The notes under the pieces were generated by a model. That model ran no database searches. It was not told the DNA's origin and saw only the letters and a list, made by a program, of their open reading frames with translations. Below, piece by piece: positions 54,124 to 62,598 of a stretch of 64,000 nucleotides of DNA. The position numbers were made by a program, and so were the translations under genes. Source of the stretch: Lentisphaerota bacterium. GTDB taxonomy: Bacteria; Verrucomicrobiota; Lentisphaeria; Oligosphaerales; JABHEG01. The DNA lies in contig JABHEG010000270.1 of assembly GCA_018676675.1 (NCBI GenBank), forward strand, positions 28,513-92,512, written 5' to 3'. Within the stretch, counting starts at the first letter, position 1. Each line of letters begins with the position of its first letter.

Positions 54124-55356
54124 ATGGGGTTTGAAGCAATCGAGAGAGGCAGTGTCACGACACCGAGGGGTTTTGCCGCCAGTGGCGTGACAGCGGGTCT
54201 CAAACGGAGTGGAGCGCCGGATATGGCGCTGATCCACTCGCCGAGCCCCGCCATCGTGGCCGGGGCCTTTACCGCAAATGTCGTCTGCGCTGCTCCGGTG
54301 CAGTATGACCGTGACATTCTCGCTGGCAGCAAGACAGTACACGCTGTCCTCGTGAACAGCGGAAACGCCAACGCCTGCACGGGGCAGACGGGGCTGGAAG
54401 ATGCTGCGACTTGTGCAACGGCCGCCGCCAAACTCCTGAACATTGCCCCCGAAGAGGTGCTTGTGTCCTCTACCGGACGAATCGGCGTGCCTCTCCCCAT
54501 GGACACGATGCTCGCGGGGATTGAGGCGGCCGCGGCCGCCCTGAGCGACGACGCGGGGCTTGACGTGGCCGACGCGATAATGACCACTGACACACGACCC
54601 AAGTCAATCGCGATCGCGGTTGAACTGGGGGGCAAGACCGTCCACATCGGCGGAACAGCAAAAGGGGCAGGGATGATCGCCCCGAAACTGCGAATGCAAC
54701 CCCCTCAGGCTACCATGCTGGCCTACGTGACCACCGACGTCGCGATCACCAAACAGGCATTGGACGCCGCGCTCGGCTCCTCGCTGGACAGCTCCTTCAA
54801 TCGCATCACCGTCGACGGCGATACAAGCACCAACGACACCCTCTTGGTGCTGGCAAACGGAGCGGCCGGAAACGATGAGATCGACGAGAGCCGCCAGGAT
54901 TTCGCGGCATTCGCCGGTGCCCTTGAGCACGTTCTGGGCTGGCTGGCCAAGGAACTCGTGCTTGACGGCGAAGGAGTCACCCGTTTCGTTGAGGTCCACG
55001 TAACTGGGGCCAAGTCCGACGAAGACGCCCGCCAATGTGCCGAGGCAATTGCGAACTCCGCGCTGTGCAAAACCGCCTGGTTCGGAGCTGATCCCAACTG
55101 GGGACGCATCCTGTGTGCCGCTGGGTACTCGGGCATCGATTTCGACCCCATGAAGATCAATCTCGACTACGGCGACGTCCCGGTCATGCGGAACGGAGCG
55201 GACGCGGGAACACCCGAAGCAGATCAGGTCGCCGCCATCGACAGGCGGGAATTCCGGGTTGGGCTCGACCTCGGGAGTGGGCAGGGCACGTTCACGGTCT
55301 GGACCTGCGACTTGACCTATGAGTACGTAAAAATAAACGCCGACTACCACACGTGA
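54124..55356 (+). CDS. argJ: Glutamate N-acetyltransferase/amino-acid acetyltransferase
   Basis: A 410-residue ArgJ, which recycles the acetyl group from acetylornithine to glutamate in arginine synthesis. LVNSGNANACTG is the family block and KGAGMIAPKL ... ATMLAYVTTD carries the self-cleavage Thr in ATML that makes alpha and beta chains. GDTSTNDTLLVLANG and WFGADPNWGRILCAAGYSG are also typical. It starts 18 bases after the dehydrogenase. No other arg gene is in the window. Confidence 0.95.
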   Translation: MGFEAIERGSVTTPRGFAASGVTAGLKRSGAPDMALIHSPSPAIVAGAFTANVVCAAPVQYDRDILAGSKTVHAVLVNSGNANACTGQTGLEDAATCATAAAKLLNIAPEEVLVSSTGRIGVPLPMDTMLAGIEAAAAALSDDAGLDVADAIMTTDTRPKSIAIAVELGGKTVHIGGTAKGAGMIAPKLRMQPPQATMLAYVTTDVAITKQALDAALGSSLDSSFNRITVDGDTSTNDTLLVLANGAAGNDEIDESRQDFAAFAGALEHVLGWLAKELVLDGEGVTRFVEVHVTGAKSDEDARQCAEAIANSALCKTAWFGADPNWGRILCAAGYSGIDFDPMKINLDYGDVPVMRNGADAGTPEADQVAAIDRREFRVGLDLGSGQGTFTVWTCDLTYEYVKINADYHT

Positions 55357-55362
55357 TCCTGC

Positions 55363-56463
55363 ATGCCGACCACCGATCTCCTCTTCTTCGTTGAGCACTT
55401 CCGACTGGCCGGTTCCGGCGCGGAAAACGATGCGGTGAACCTGTGTCGCTCTCTGGCGGAACGCGGCTACCGTGTGCATGTACTGGCCGACACTGCTGAT
55501 GACTTCGAGAACATCACTGTCCACCGCGGACTCGACCGGGCCGAAGATGTCATGGCGTCGATCGGGCGCCCCTTGACCATCGATTGGGGAATGCTCAGGC
55601 CTGCGGATCTGCATCGCATCGGCGGCGGGATACATCGCCATTTTCTCCGCTACAACCTGGCCGCGTATCCCCGTTGGATGCACTGGTTCAAACGCCTCGA
55701 ATGGCGCAAGAGCAAGCACGCACGCTCCCTGGCCTGTGAAGACCGCATACTCGCCAATGCCAACGCCACATTCCTGCCGATTTCGCGATTTGTGGCGGCC
55801 CAACTTCAGGCATCGCACGTTCCGGAGGAGCGCATTGCCGTCCTCTACAACGGGGTGGACACCGACCTGTTCACCCCGGAGCGCGCGCGTCGCGGGAGGG
55901 ATGAACAGCGGGCACGATGGGGCGTCCGCGACGGCGACGTCGTCTTTGCGTTCGTCGCTCACAATCTCCGCCTCAAGAACCTGAGCCTTCTGCGCCGTGT
56001 GTTCTCCCGGCTGCATCGGGAAGGGCATCCCGCAAAACTCCTGGTTATCGGCAAGCATCGCCCGGCCTGGAGGGCGGAATTCCTCATCTACCAGCCAACC
56101 ACACCCGACATCCATTCCTGCTACGGGGCAGCTGACGCGCTTGTCCATCCCTCATTCTACGATGCATTCGCCAATGTTGTGTTCGAGGCCATGAGCTGTG
56201 AGCTGCCGGCGATCGTGAGCGACCGATCAGGGGTGAGCGAGCTGGTAACCAGCGGAACAGATGGCATCGTGCTCACGGTTACCGAGCCGGATAGCGATGC
56301 CCGTTGGCTGGACCAGATCCGGACCCTCGCCACGGATGAGGATCTGCGCAGCCGGCTGGGCGCCAAAGGACGACAGACCACGACGAAACACCCCACAGGG
56401 CAGTTTGTCGATCGCTTCGTCGAACAGGTTGAGAACAAGATCCGGGAACGAAACAGCGCATAG
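55363..56463 (+). CDS. Glycosyltransferase family 4, LPS-core-like
   Basis: A 366-residue retaining GT-B glycosyltransferase. LFFVEHFRLAGSGAENDAVNL fills the nucleotide-side loop after the first beta-strand, VLYNGVDTDLFTPE is the linker, and HPSFYDAFANVVFEAMSCELPAIVSD is the GT4 donor-binding E-x7-E-like block. It resembles RfaG/WaaG. It is 6 bases after argJ and 21 before the kinase gene, which together with the next glycosyltransferase suggests lipopolysaccharide core assembly. Confidence 0.82.
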   Translation: MPTTDLLFFVEHFRLAGSGAENDAVNLCRSLAERGYRVHVLADTADDFENITVHRGLDRAEDVMASIGRPLTIDWGMLRPADLHRIGGGIHRHFLRYNLAAYPRWMHWFKRLEWRKSKHARSLACEDRILANANATFLPISRFVAAQLQASHVPEERIAVLYNGVDTDLFTPERARRGRDEQRARWGVRDGDVVFAFVAHNLRLKNLSLLRRVFSRLHREGHPAKLLVIGKHRPAWRAEFLIYQPTTPDIHSCYGAADALVHPSFYDAFANVVFEAMSCELPAIVSDRSGVSELVTSGTDGIVLTVTEPDSDARWLDQIRTLATDEDLRSRLGAKGRQTTTKHPTGQFVDRFVEQVENKIRERNSA

Positions 56464-56484
56464 AGCTCCGAGACCAGAAAGACC

Positions 56485-58026
56485 ATGGCTGAAGCAACGC
56501 GCCCAATAACAGGATGTGATGACGTGCTCTGGCATGTCACAGGAGCCTGTCCTGATATTGCAGAGCGCCTACGGACGCTGCGAGTTGATTCCTCAGGCGT
56601 GTTGGTCAAGCAGAATTCCCGCAGGCGAGTCTACTATCTGCCGGCGTCCAGCCCCGACGCCACAGGGCACTACCTCAAGTGCGATCACCCGACCTCGCTT
56701 CGTTACCGGCTGAGAGCCAGGTTCTGGGTCAAAGCACAACGTGAGTTCTGCTCGGCCGCGGCCCTCGCGGAAGCTGGCGTGCCTGTGGTCGATTGCGTCG
56801 CCTGGGGACGTCGGGGTTCCGGGACATTCCTCCTGAGCCGGGAATGCAAGGGCGGGAAACCGTTGCGTGAGGCATGGCAAACCTGCAGGAGTGACCGGGG
56901 ACGCAGAGCGCAGTTTCTGTCGGGTCTGGGGAACTTCCTCGGCGCTATGTGCCGTGCCAGAATCTCTCACCCGGACCTCCACACCGAGAACGTCCTGGTC
57001 GTCGAAGCAAATGGCACGTTTGAGTTCGTGTTGGTTGACATCTATGGCGTGCGCGTCGGAGTCAGATGGGGACGCCGTTCACGCGATGCGATCCTCGGCC
57101 TCGCTGCCGCTTTGGGCAGGGAAGTCACATTGCCTGAGTCTGAACGGCTGATGCTCTCAGTCGGCGTCAGCCCTTCGGAAGCTCTCCCCGAGTGGCGGCG
57201 CCAGCTCTGGTGCTTCTTCAACGATCAGCGCAAGCGCTGGCCCGGTCGCCGTCGGCGGATGCTCACGAGCAGCAGCCTCTGCGAGCGCGAAGAAAATGCC
57301 CAGGGCACGTGGCTGCTGCGCCCCGACCTCTCCGTTGACGAAGCAGGACAGGCTGTCGACCTGCATCGCGCTAACACGGCGGAAGACAGAGGCATCCTCA
57401 AGCGCGGCAGTAAGCGACAGCTCTCACGGGTCCGGGTCGGTGGGAGAGCACTAGTGGTCAAGGAATTCTTCAATGTCGGCTGGCGCGGCCTTTGGCGGCC
57501 GGACCGAGCGGCTTGGCTGAACGCCTATCGGCTTGGGCTGGCCCTCGTTCCCGCAGCGCGGTGCTTCGGGTGGCTCCGGGCGCGAGACGGCAACGGGTTC
57601 CTCGTCTTTGAGGATCTCGGCCCCCTTACTCTTGAGCACGCTCTTGGGCGGGAGGGGGCCTCGGTTCATCGCCTTGAGCTCCTCTCTGCCGCGGGGAAAC
57701 TGACCGCCTGGCTGCATGCAGCTCGGATCGTCCATCGCGACCTGACCGCCGCCAACTTCCTCGTCGTTCCGGGCCCGCCCGACAGCCCTCTTCCGCTCAA
57801 ACTCATCGACTACGACCGCATCCGCCTCTACCGACGAAACTGCCCCCAGAGCAGACGAGTACACAACCTGGTCCAGCTTTTTGAGCTTCTCCTGCCCAGC
57901 ACGGGCCGCCGCGAACGCCTCCGTTTACTCGCCGCTTACCGTCGCCAGATGGGAGACGACCGCGCGGCATTCAGACGCCTGTTGGAAGACCTGGAGACCG
58001 CCCTCCCCGGTGTCCTCATGCCCTGA
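56485..58026 (+). CDS. Tandem LPS-core kinase-like protein (two kinase domains)
   Basis: A 513-residue protein made of two kinase-like domains of the WaaP/KdkA (lipopolysaccharide kinase) family. Domain 1 (about 30-240): HYLKCD with Lys65, then HPDLHTEN (162-169) and FVLVDIYG (Asp185). Domain 2 (about 305-500): LVVKEFF (Lys326), HRDLTAAN (417-424) and LIDYDR (Asp442). Both halves keep the catalytic Asp and metal-binding Asn and Asp. One-domain members phosphorylate Kdo or heptose. Two glycosyltransferases flank it, so core-sugar phosphorylation is the likely role. A fused tandem arrangement is uncommon. Confidence 0.8.
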   Translation: MAEATRPITGCDDVLWHVTGACPDIAERLRTLRVDSSGVLVKQNSRRRVYYLPASSPDATGHYLKCDHPTSLRYRLRARFWVKAQREFCSAAALAEAGVPVVDCVAWGRRGSGTFLLSRECKGGKPLREAWQTCRSDRGRRAQFLSGLGNFLGAMCRARISHPDLHTENVLVVEANGTFEFVLVDIYGVRVGVRWGRRSRDAILGLAAALGREVTLPESERLMLSVGVSPSEALPEWRRQLWCFFNDQRKRWPGRRRRMLTSSSLCEREENAQGTWLLRPDLSVDEAGQAVDLHRANTAEDRGILKRGSKRQLSRVRVGGRALVVKEFFNVGWRGLWRPDRAAWLNAYRLGLALVPAARCFGWLRARDGNGFLVFEDLGPLTLEHALGREGASVHRLELLSAAGKLTAWLHAARIVHRDLTAANFLVVPGPPDSPLPLKLIDYDRIRLYRRNCPQSRRVHNLVQLFELLLPSTGRRERLRLLAAYRRQMGDDRAAFRRLLEDLETALPGVLMP

Positions 58027-58155
58027 CCGCCCATCCCACGCTGGTTCAATCGGGTTGAAGTGTCTTGGACAAGCCTGATATTTGGCGTGCAGCAGTGCGC
58101 GTAACGTTGCGCGCCAGAACGGACACAGCCTGACTCAAGAGTGCCTACCCATACA

Positions 58156-59310
58156 ATGAAAATCCTCCACCTGTATAGCGACTGGAAGTGGACCGGCCCC
58201 GCCGAGCCGGTGCTGCAGATGTGCCGAGGCCTCGAGGACTTGGGACACGATGTGCTGCTGGCACACTGCCGCGATGCGTTCGAGGTCGATGAATCGATCA
58301 GTAAACAGGTCGTCAAGTACGGGATCACCGCCACCGAACGCTTTGCCCTGGACCGACACATCCCCCCCTTCCGCACACTCGGCGATCTGTGGGGACTGCC
58401 CCGGTTTATGGCATCCGAGCAATTCGACATCGTCCACATGCACCTCTGCCATGATCACTCGTTCGGCGGGGTCTGCGCCAAGCTGTTGGGCCGGCGCCGG
58501 CCAACGCTCATCCGCACGCTGCATCGCCGGGACGTGCTCAAAGACTCCCTCGGCTACAACCTGCAACTCCGGCGTCTCACAGACGGCTTTCTTACCTTCA
58601 CACCGGGCTTCAGACAGACATTTATCGAACGCTTTGCGCTCCCACCCGAATGCGTTGGAATCCAGCCAATGACGGTCGATCTCGAGCGATTCAGACCCGA
58701 GCGCGAATTCCGAGACATGAGAAGTGAGTTCGGCATCGCTCCGGACGCCCCGGTCATCGGCATCGTGGGGCGTTTCCAGAAGTACCGCAAAATGGACGTG
58801 TTCCTGGAAGCTGCGAAACAGGTCATCAGCGAAGCCCCCGAGACCCGCTTCCTGGTTATCGGCCGTTCCAGTCAGATCCAGGACACCGTGGTCCGCCCCT
58901 GTCAGGAACTGGGAATAGAGAAGGAAGTCATTCTCACCGGCTACCGGACCGAAGACTACGATGATGTGATCGCCTGCCTCGATGTCTTCTCCCTGCTCAT
59001 GCCGGGCTTTGATGGCACGGCCCGAGCGGTCAGAGAGGCCATGGCGCTGGCAAAGCCCTGCGTCGTCTCAGATTTCGGTATGCTGCCGGAGATCGTGAAG
59101 CATGAGACGTGCGGGCTGAATGCCGCGATGCGCCCCGACGCATTGGCCCAGGCATGGCTCCGCATGGTCCGGAGCCCTGGGGAACGGAAGGCCATGGGAG
59201 AGGCCGCCAGGAAGGACGCGGAAGCACGTTTCGGCATGGACCAGGTCGGCACCTGTCTCGTGGACTTCTACAGGCACATGCTCGACCAACGTGGCAAGCC
59301 CGGCGGCTGA
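58156..59310 (+). CDS. Glycosyltransferase family 4
   Basis: A 384-residue GT-B glycosyltransferase starting MKILHLYSDWKWTGPAEPVLQM. TLHRRDVLKDSLGYNLQLRRL, IGIVGRFQKYRKMDVFLEAA and LLMPGFDGTARAVREAMALAKPCVVSD are the family blocks, including the E-x7-E region near 290-300. The ATG at 58156 is preferred to a GTG 15 bases upstream. It is 129 bases after the tandem kinase gene, and is the last in the run beginning with rnc. It likely adds a sugar to lipopolysaccharide. Confidence 0.8.
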   Translation: MKILHLYSDWKWTGPAEPVLQMCRGLEDLGHDVLLAHCRDAFEVDESISKQVVKYGITATERFALDRHIPPFRTLGDLWGLPRFMASEQFDIVHMHLCHDHSFGGVCAKLLGRRRPTLIRTLHRRDVLKDSLGYNLQLRRLTDGFLTFTPGFRQTFIERFALPPECVGIQPMTVDLERFRPEREFRDMRSEFGIAPDAPVIGIVGRFQKYRKMDVFLEAAKQVISEAPETRFLVIGRSSQIQDTVVRPCQELGIEKEVILTGYRTEDYDDVIACLDVFSLLMPGFDGTARAVREAMALAKPCVVSDFGMLPEIVKHETCGLNAAMRPDALAQAWLRMVRSPGERKAMGEAARKDAEARFGMDQVGTCLVDFYRHMLDQRGKPGG

Positions 59311-59443
59311 CCGTCTTCGTCCACCCGATGGCCGACTGCCTACGAGCCAACCCCACAACTCAGGTCCGCCGCCTTGCGTAACCCAATGGCGACAGCCATA
59401 TTAACAGTAGTTTCGCCAGCCTTCCGAATGGCCGGCTCCCTGT

Positions 59444-59802
59444 GGGGGCGAAACGGTCTCGACTGGTTAGGTTGAGCGTAGGTCGCATGCGGAGGATGAT
59501 CGTTGGCCTCCTAAATCATCGGTCAAAATAGTAACTGCGAACACTGAATTCGCCCTCGCCGCTTAAATAGCGACGACGTCTTTACCCTGACGCCTGATAG
59601 GGGATAAAGACGCTGCTTTCGGGCTGGTCGTGATGCCGGGCTCCCGGGTTGAGCGATGAGAATTTACAGGAAGCTGGTTCTTCTATCGTGCCCGTGCACC
59701 GCCTTCAGTAGAAGAATGAGATTTGAGAAGTGTGTACTAAGCATGTAGAAGCCTGCGGGATGTCTCTCCAGGACCCGGGTTCGACTCCCGGCGCCTCCAC
59801 CA
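59444..59802 (+). ncRNA. ssrA: Transfer-messenger RNA (tmRNA)
   Basis: A 359-base tmRNA. The 5' end GGGGGCG AAACGGTCTCGACTGG is the tRNA-like acceptor and D-arm start; the 3' end GGACCCGGGTTCGACTCCCGGCGCCTCC-A-CCA is the T arm and acceptor with encoded CCA (59800-59802). The 5' GGGGGCG pairs with 3' CGCCTCC with one G-U. The tag frame starts at the resume codon GCG (59537) and reads ANTEFALAA then TAA (59564-59566); if resuming one codon earlier (ACT) the tag is TANTEFALAA. The C-terminal ALAA is the usual protease signal. Several pseudoknot stems fill the 3' half. Confidence 0.95.
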
Positions 59803-59816
59803 TCCTTCGCTCTGGG

Positions 59817-59907
59817 GTTGGGCTCCCCAATCCAGAGCGGAGGATGGTGCCCTCCATAGCCTCGGCGACGGAGGGCCCTTCCACCCCAGAGCTACGGATG
59901 GCAGGCC
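59817..59907 (+). repeat. 91 bp direct repeat, copy 1
   Basis: Starts GTTGGGCTCCCCAATCC and ends GCTACGGATGGCAGGCC, just 14 bases after the tmRNA. It is matched nearly base for base by the copy at 60162-60253 (about five differences). Its inner CCCTCC...GGAGGG forms a hairpin like the other GGAGG-type repeats. The likely ATG start of the GIY-YIG gene (59898) lies inside this copy. Confidence 0.9.
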
Positions 59908-60158
59908 ATCCCGCGGTGCACTATACCTACATACTCCAGAGCCCCTCCCGGCCCGGCCAGCGATACATCGGCCATACATCGGATCTACGTCAACGTCTCA
60001 CTGCGCACAACGCGGGGAGAGTCACACACACACGCAAGTTCCAATCATGGGAAGTGAAGGTCTACACCGCCTTCCAGACCGAGGAGCTGGCCCGAGACTT
60101 CGTACGCTACCTCAAGTCCGGTTCCGGACACGCCTTTGCCAAGCGACACTGCCAGTAG
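59898..60158 (+). CDS. GIY-YIG nuclease-domain protein
   Basis: An 86-residue protein. VHYTYILQSPSRPGQRYIGHTSDLRQRLTAHNAG contains the GIY-YIG pair (YTYIL and RYIGHT), the Arg-x-x-x-His-N catalytic helix (RLTAHNAG) and later ELARDFVRYLKSGSGHAF as the fourth motif with the metal Glu. Members cut DNA as UvrC-like or homing-type nucleases. Immediately after the tmRNA and between two near-identical repeats, it looks like a small mobile or island-associated gene. A GTG at 59916 is a possible start. Confidence 0.85.
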   Translation: MAGHPAVHYTYILQSPSRPGQRYIGHTSDLRQRLTAHNAGRVTHTRKFQSWEVKVYTAFQTEELARDFVRYLKSGSGHAFAKRHCQ

Positions 60159-60161
60159 TCC

Positions 60162-60253
60162 GTTGGGCTCCCCAATCCAGAGCGGAGGATGGCGCCCTCC
60201 ATAGCCTCGGCGACGGAGGGGCCTTCTCGCGCCAGAGCTACGGATGGCAGGCC
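60162..60253 (+). repeat. 92 bp direct repeat, copy 2
   Basis: Near-identical to 59817-59907, beginning GTTGGGCTCCCCAATCCAG three bases after the GIY-YIG stop. The pair brackets that gene exactly. The remaining gap up to 60569 shows nothing that can be called a gene. Confidence 0.9.
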
Positions 60254-60569
60254 GTTTCCGAGTACTTCCGTGGTTTATGTCTTCCCCGGTTTTTGGTCTG
60301 GCCACCCGACCGTAGCCAGGCAGGCGAGGGTCGCGGCGAAGGGGAACATGATCGCAGCGCTCCAGAGGCCGGCTCTCCGGACCGATCCCGGGGCTTCCTC
60401 AAGCCCAACCAGCTCGAAGCATCCAAGCACGACTGACGGCACAGACAGCCGGGCCGCGGAAGATGCAGTCGCCGCAGCCAGCAGGCCCCATCACAGGCCC
60501 CGTCGCCAGTTCCGGCAAGCACACAGCGTTGGTGTTGGCTGGTCCATCGTCTCCGCGACGAACCGCGAG

Positions 60570-61127
60570 TCACCAGACAGTGGCAGACGCGCCCGGCACG
60601 GCCTCCGCTGGTACGGTGGACTTGGCTTGTCGCGCCATCTCCTCGATCGCTCGTTTGGTGTCTCGATTTGGGATCGTGAAGTTGTCCTCAAGTCGCAGGA
60701 CCAGTTCCCGTGACCAGCCAAGAGCTGTGCTCCCTACTTCCATATTCATGGTGTGGCCCGAGGTAGAGCCCTTTAGGTAGATGGGCTCTGAATTGGTGGA
60801 CGCCGGTTCGAGATCAAGAGTGACCTGGAAGTCCTTCAGGCGCCACCGGGTGACGCGGTACGCGTTGACCCCGTATTGGTATGGAACTGTGTCAGGGAGG
60901 TGGACACTTGCGCACCGTCCTGTTCCGTTGGTCATCAACTCAAGCCGGAAGAATGCGAGCTCGTCCCCAGTGTAGCCAACCCACGTCTTCGCTACGTCCT
61001 GGATTGTGGGTGGCCTAGCCCAACATCCGTCACACCACGTGGAACTGGGGAGCGGCAACACGCAACCAGATAGCCCGGTGATTGCGAAGCACATGAGTAG
61101 TGTCTTTATTCTCGTCTCCATGGGCAC
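60570..61127 (-). CDS. Lipoprotein of unknown function
   Basis: A 185-residue protein with a lipoprotein signal peptide: positively charged start, LLMCFAITGLSGC with lipobox LSGC (Cys22). After the lipid-anchored cysteine the sequence (SSTWCDGC, then WVGYTGDELAFFRLEL, then IYLKGSTSGHTMNMEVG) matches no family I recognise. It is likely in the outer or inner membrane facing the periplasm. It lies in the accessory segment downstream of tmRNA. An internal ATG at codon 3 is an alternative start. Confidence 0.7.
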   Translation of the reverse strand: MPMETRIKTLLMCFAITGLSGCVLPLPSSTWCDGCWARPPTIQDVAKTWVGYTGDELAFFRLELMTNGTGRCASVHLPDTVPYQYGVNAYRVTRWRLKDFQVTLDLEPASTNSEPIYLKGSTSGHTMNMEVGSTALGWSRELVLRLEDNFTIPNRDTKRAIEEMARQAKSTVPAEAVPGASATVW

Positions 61128-61469
61128 AACGTGGTCCAGACAGCCGGTGGTTTTTCCCTGGATTCCGGGAAATCATCCCAACTCCGCCACCACCAGCAGC
61201 CCTTCGTCTTCCGCGCCAACGGCGCCCCGCGTTGCCGTTCCCTACCGTCACTGCCGCCGAAGCAGCAGCCCGTCCCGCAAAGTTCGACTCAGCGCTCAAG
61301 AACCCGATCATTATCTCCGGAGAACACCAGCATCATAGGCGGTTAAGCCGTCCCGATGCATGCGCTCGTTGGGCCGGTCTCCCGCTCAGTCAGCTTTGTG
61401 CCGCCCAGAACTGCATGAGACGCTTCAGCCCTGGGCCGTACCGAAAATAGAGTCTCACCGACCAGAGAG
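61128..61469. other. 342 bp intergenic region, nothing recognised
   Basis: No gene or repeat could be supported between the lipoprotein and the ADP-ribosyltransferase-like protein. A run CCACCACCAGCAGC near 61187-61200 is low-complexity. Confidence 0.45.
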
Positions 61470-62501
61470 TCAGAAGGCCGCGCTGTCTTCGTCATATAGC
61501 AGGACGGCCTCGGCCTCGGCAAAGGTCCTGTTCATCTGTTCGGTTTCGTAGTAGGTCATGAACAACCGCTCAATCGGCACACATTGGCGATACAGGATCC
61601 CGGTTGACACTTCGTCCCCCGAGTCGAAATGGTGTTTCGCAACCGCAAGGCTGAAGGTCGCGGAGACGAAGGTCAGGTTCTCCGGCAATCGCGACCGATC
61701 GGGGCAAGACATCCCCCGGTAGAGGAGCACGTGATCCTGGTCCAGGTGCCGAAACACCGATTGCACGAACGCTCTCCGAACCAAGATGTGATCGGCTCGT
61801 CGCTCGCGACTCCAGTTCCCGTCGAACAGCCCGGTGTCCCGTGTTACCTTGCCCTCGTAGGACACCATGCCCAGCTCGGCGAGGACGATTCGGTGGCCCT
61901 TCACAAGCTCCCCGGAATACGGATTGCTCACGAACTGGCGCGCGAACGCCTCCTCCATCTCCCACAGACTCCACTCGGTCATGAGGGCCTGCAGGTCGTC
62001 GTGGAGCGCGGGGTCGCCCTCCCTGGATTGCGGGTCCGGCAGCACCCGCCGCTCGGAGACGAATCGCGAGTGACTGCCGATCCATGAAGAGACCTCTGCG
62101 CACAGCGTTCGGAAACGCACGGCCGTAGTGGCGCGCTTCTTTGGGTCGCTTGCGATCCGGAGCGGGCGACTGAACCGCTCGACCGAGCACCTGATGTCGG
62201 CCAAGACGCCCTCAGGGTTCCGCTTCTCTGCCTTTGCGAACTGGTAGCGATCCACCTGCTCGAAGGGGATCTTCCAGATGGCGCCCTTATCTTCAAAGTC
62301 CTCGATCTGAACCAGAAACATCCCCAGTGATGTGCGCATGTCCACGATCCCGACTGGCGTCCGGCGTGGATCCAGCAGTCGCCCGTGGTTGCCCACCACC
62401 AGATGGCTGTACTGACCAGGCTCGAACTCGGAGTCGGGCAGTCTGTCTTCATTGGACTGGTAGATCGACATGTCACGCACCGATGGGATCTGACGTTTCA
62501 T
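61470..62501 (-). CDS. Protein with R-S-E ADP-ribosyltransferase-like C-terminus
   Basis: A 343-residue protein. Residues 1-190 are of unknown type. The C-terminal part shows three blocks in the order of R-S-E-class ADP-ribosyltransferases: LLYRGMS (Arg262), FVSATFSLAVAKHHF (Ser280, Thr282, Ser284) and FAEAEAVLL (Glu329, Glu331, an E-x-E). The spacing of about 18 and 49 residues fits this class. I infer NAD-dependent ADP-ribosylation of an Arg or other nucleophile in a target; no signal peptide is seen. It lies between two lipoprotein genes in an accessory segment, so an effector, toxin or anti-phage role is possible. This rests on eye-read motifs only. Confidence 0.6.
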   Translation of the reverse strand: MKRQIPSVRDMSIYQSNEDRLPDSEFEPGQYSHLVVGNHGRLLDPRRTPVGIVDMRTSLGMFLVQIEDFEDKGAIWKIPFEQVDRYQFAKAEKRNPEGVLADIRCSVERFSRPLRIASDPKKRATTAVRFRTLCAEVSSWIGSHSRFVSERRVLPDPQSREGDPALHDDLQALMTEWSLWEMEEAFARQFVSNPYSGELVKGHRIVLAELGMVSYEGKVTRDTGLFDGNWSRERRADHILVRRAFVQSVFRHLDQDHVLLYRGMSCPDRSRLPENLTFVSATFSLAVAKHHFDSGDEVSTGILYRQCVPIERLFMTYYETEQMNRTFAEAEAVLLYDEDSAAF

Positions 62502-62598
62502 TCAGCCTCAAGCTCATGCACGTGCCGGGACCGGAGTCGCTGGGGCTGCCCAACGGGGCCATCTGCGGCAGCGCTCAGCCGTACGTAGCATGGCTTGG

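Noticed and set aside
54604..56148. 514-codon open frame antisense to argJ and the glycosyltransferase
   Set aside because: Both opposite genes match well-known families with complete motifs; this frame is an antisense shadow.
59817..60253. CRISPR-like interpretation of the two 91 bp repeats
   Set aside because: Only two long copies with a coding spacer of about 250 bases; no array periodicity or cas genes.
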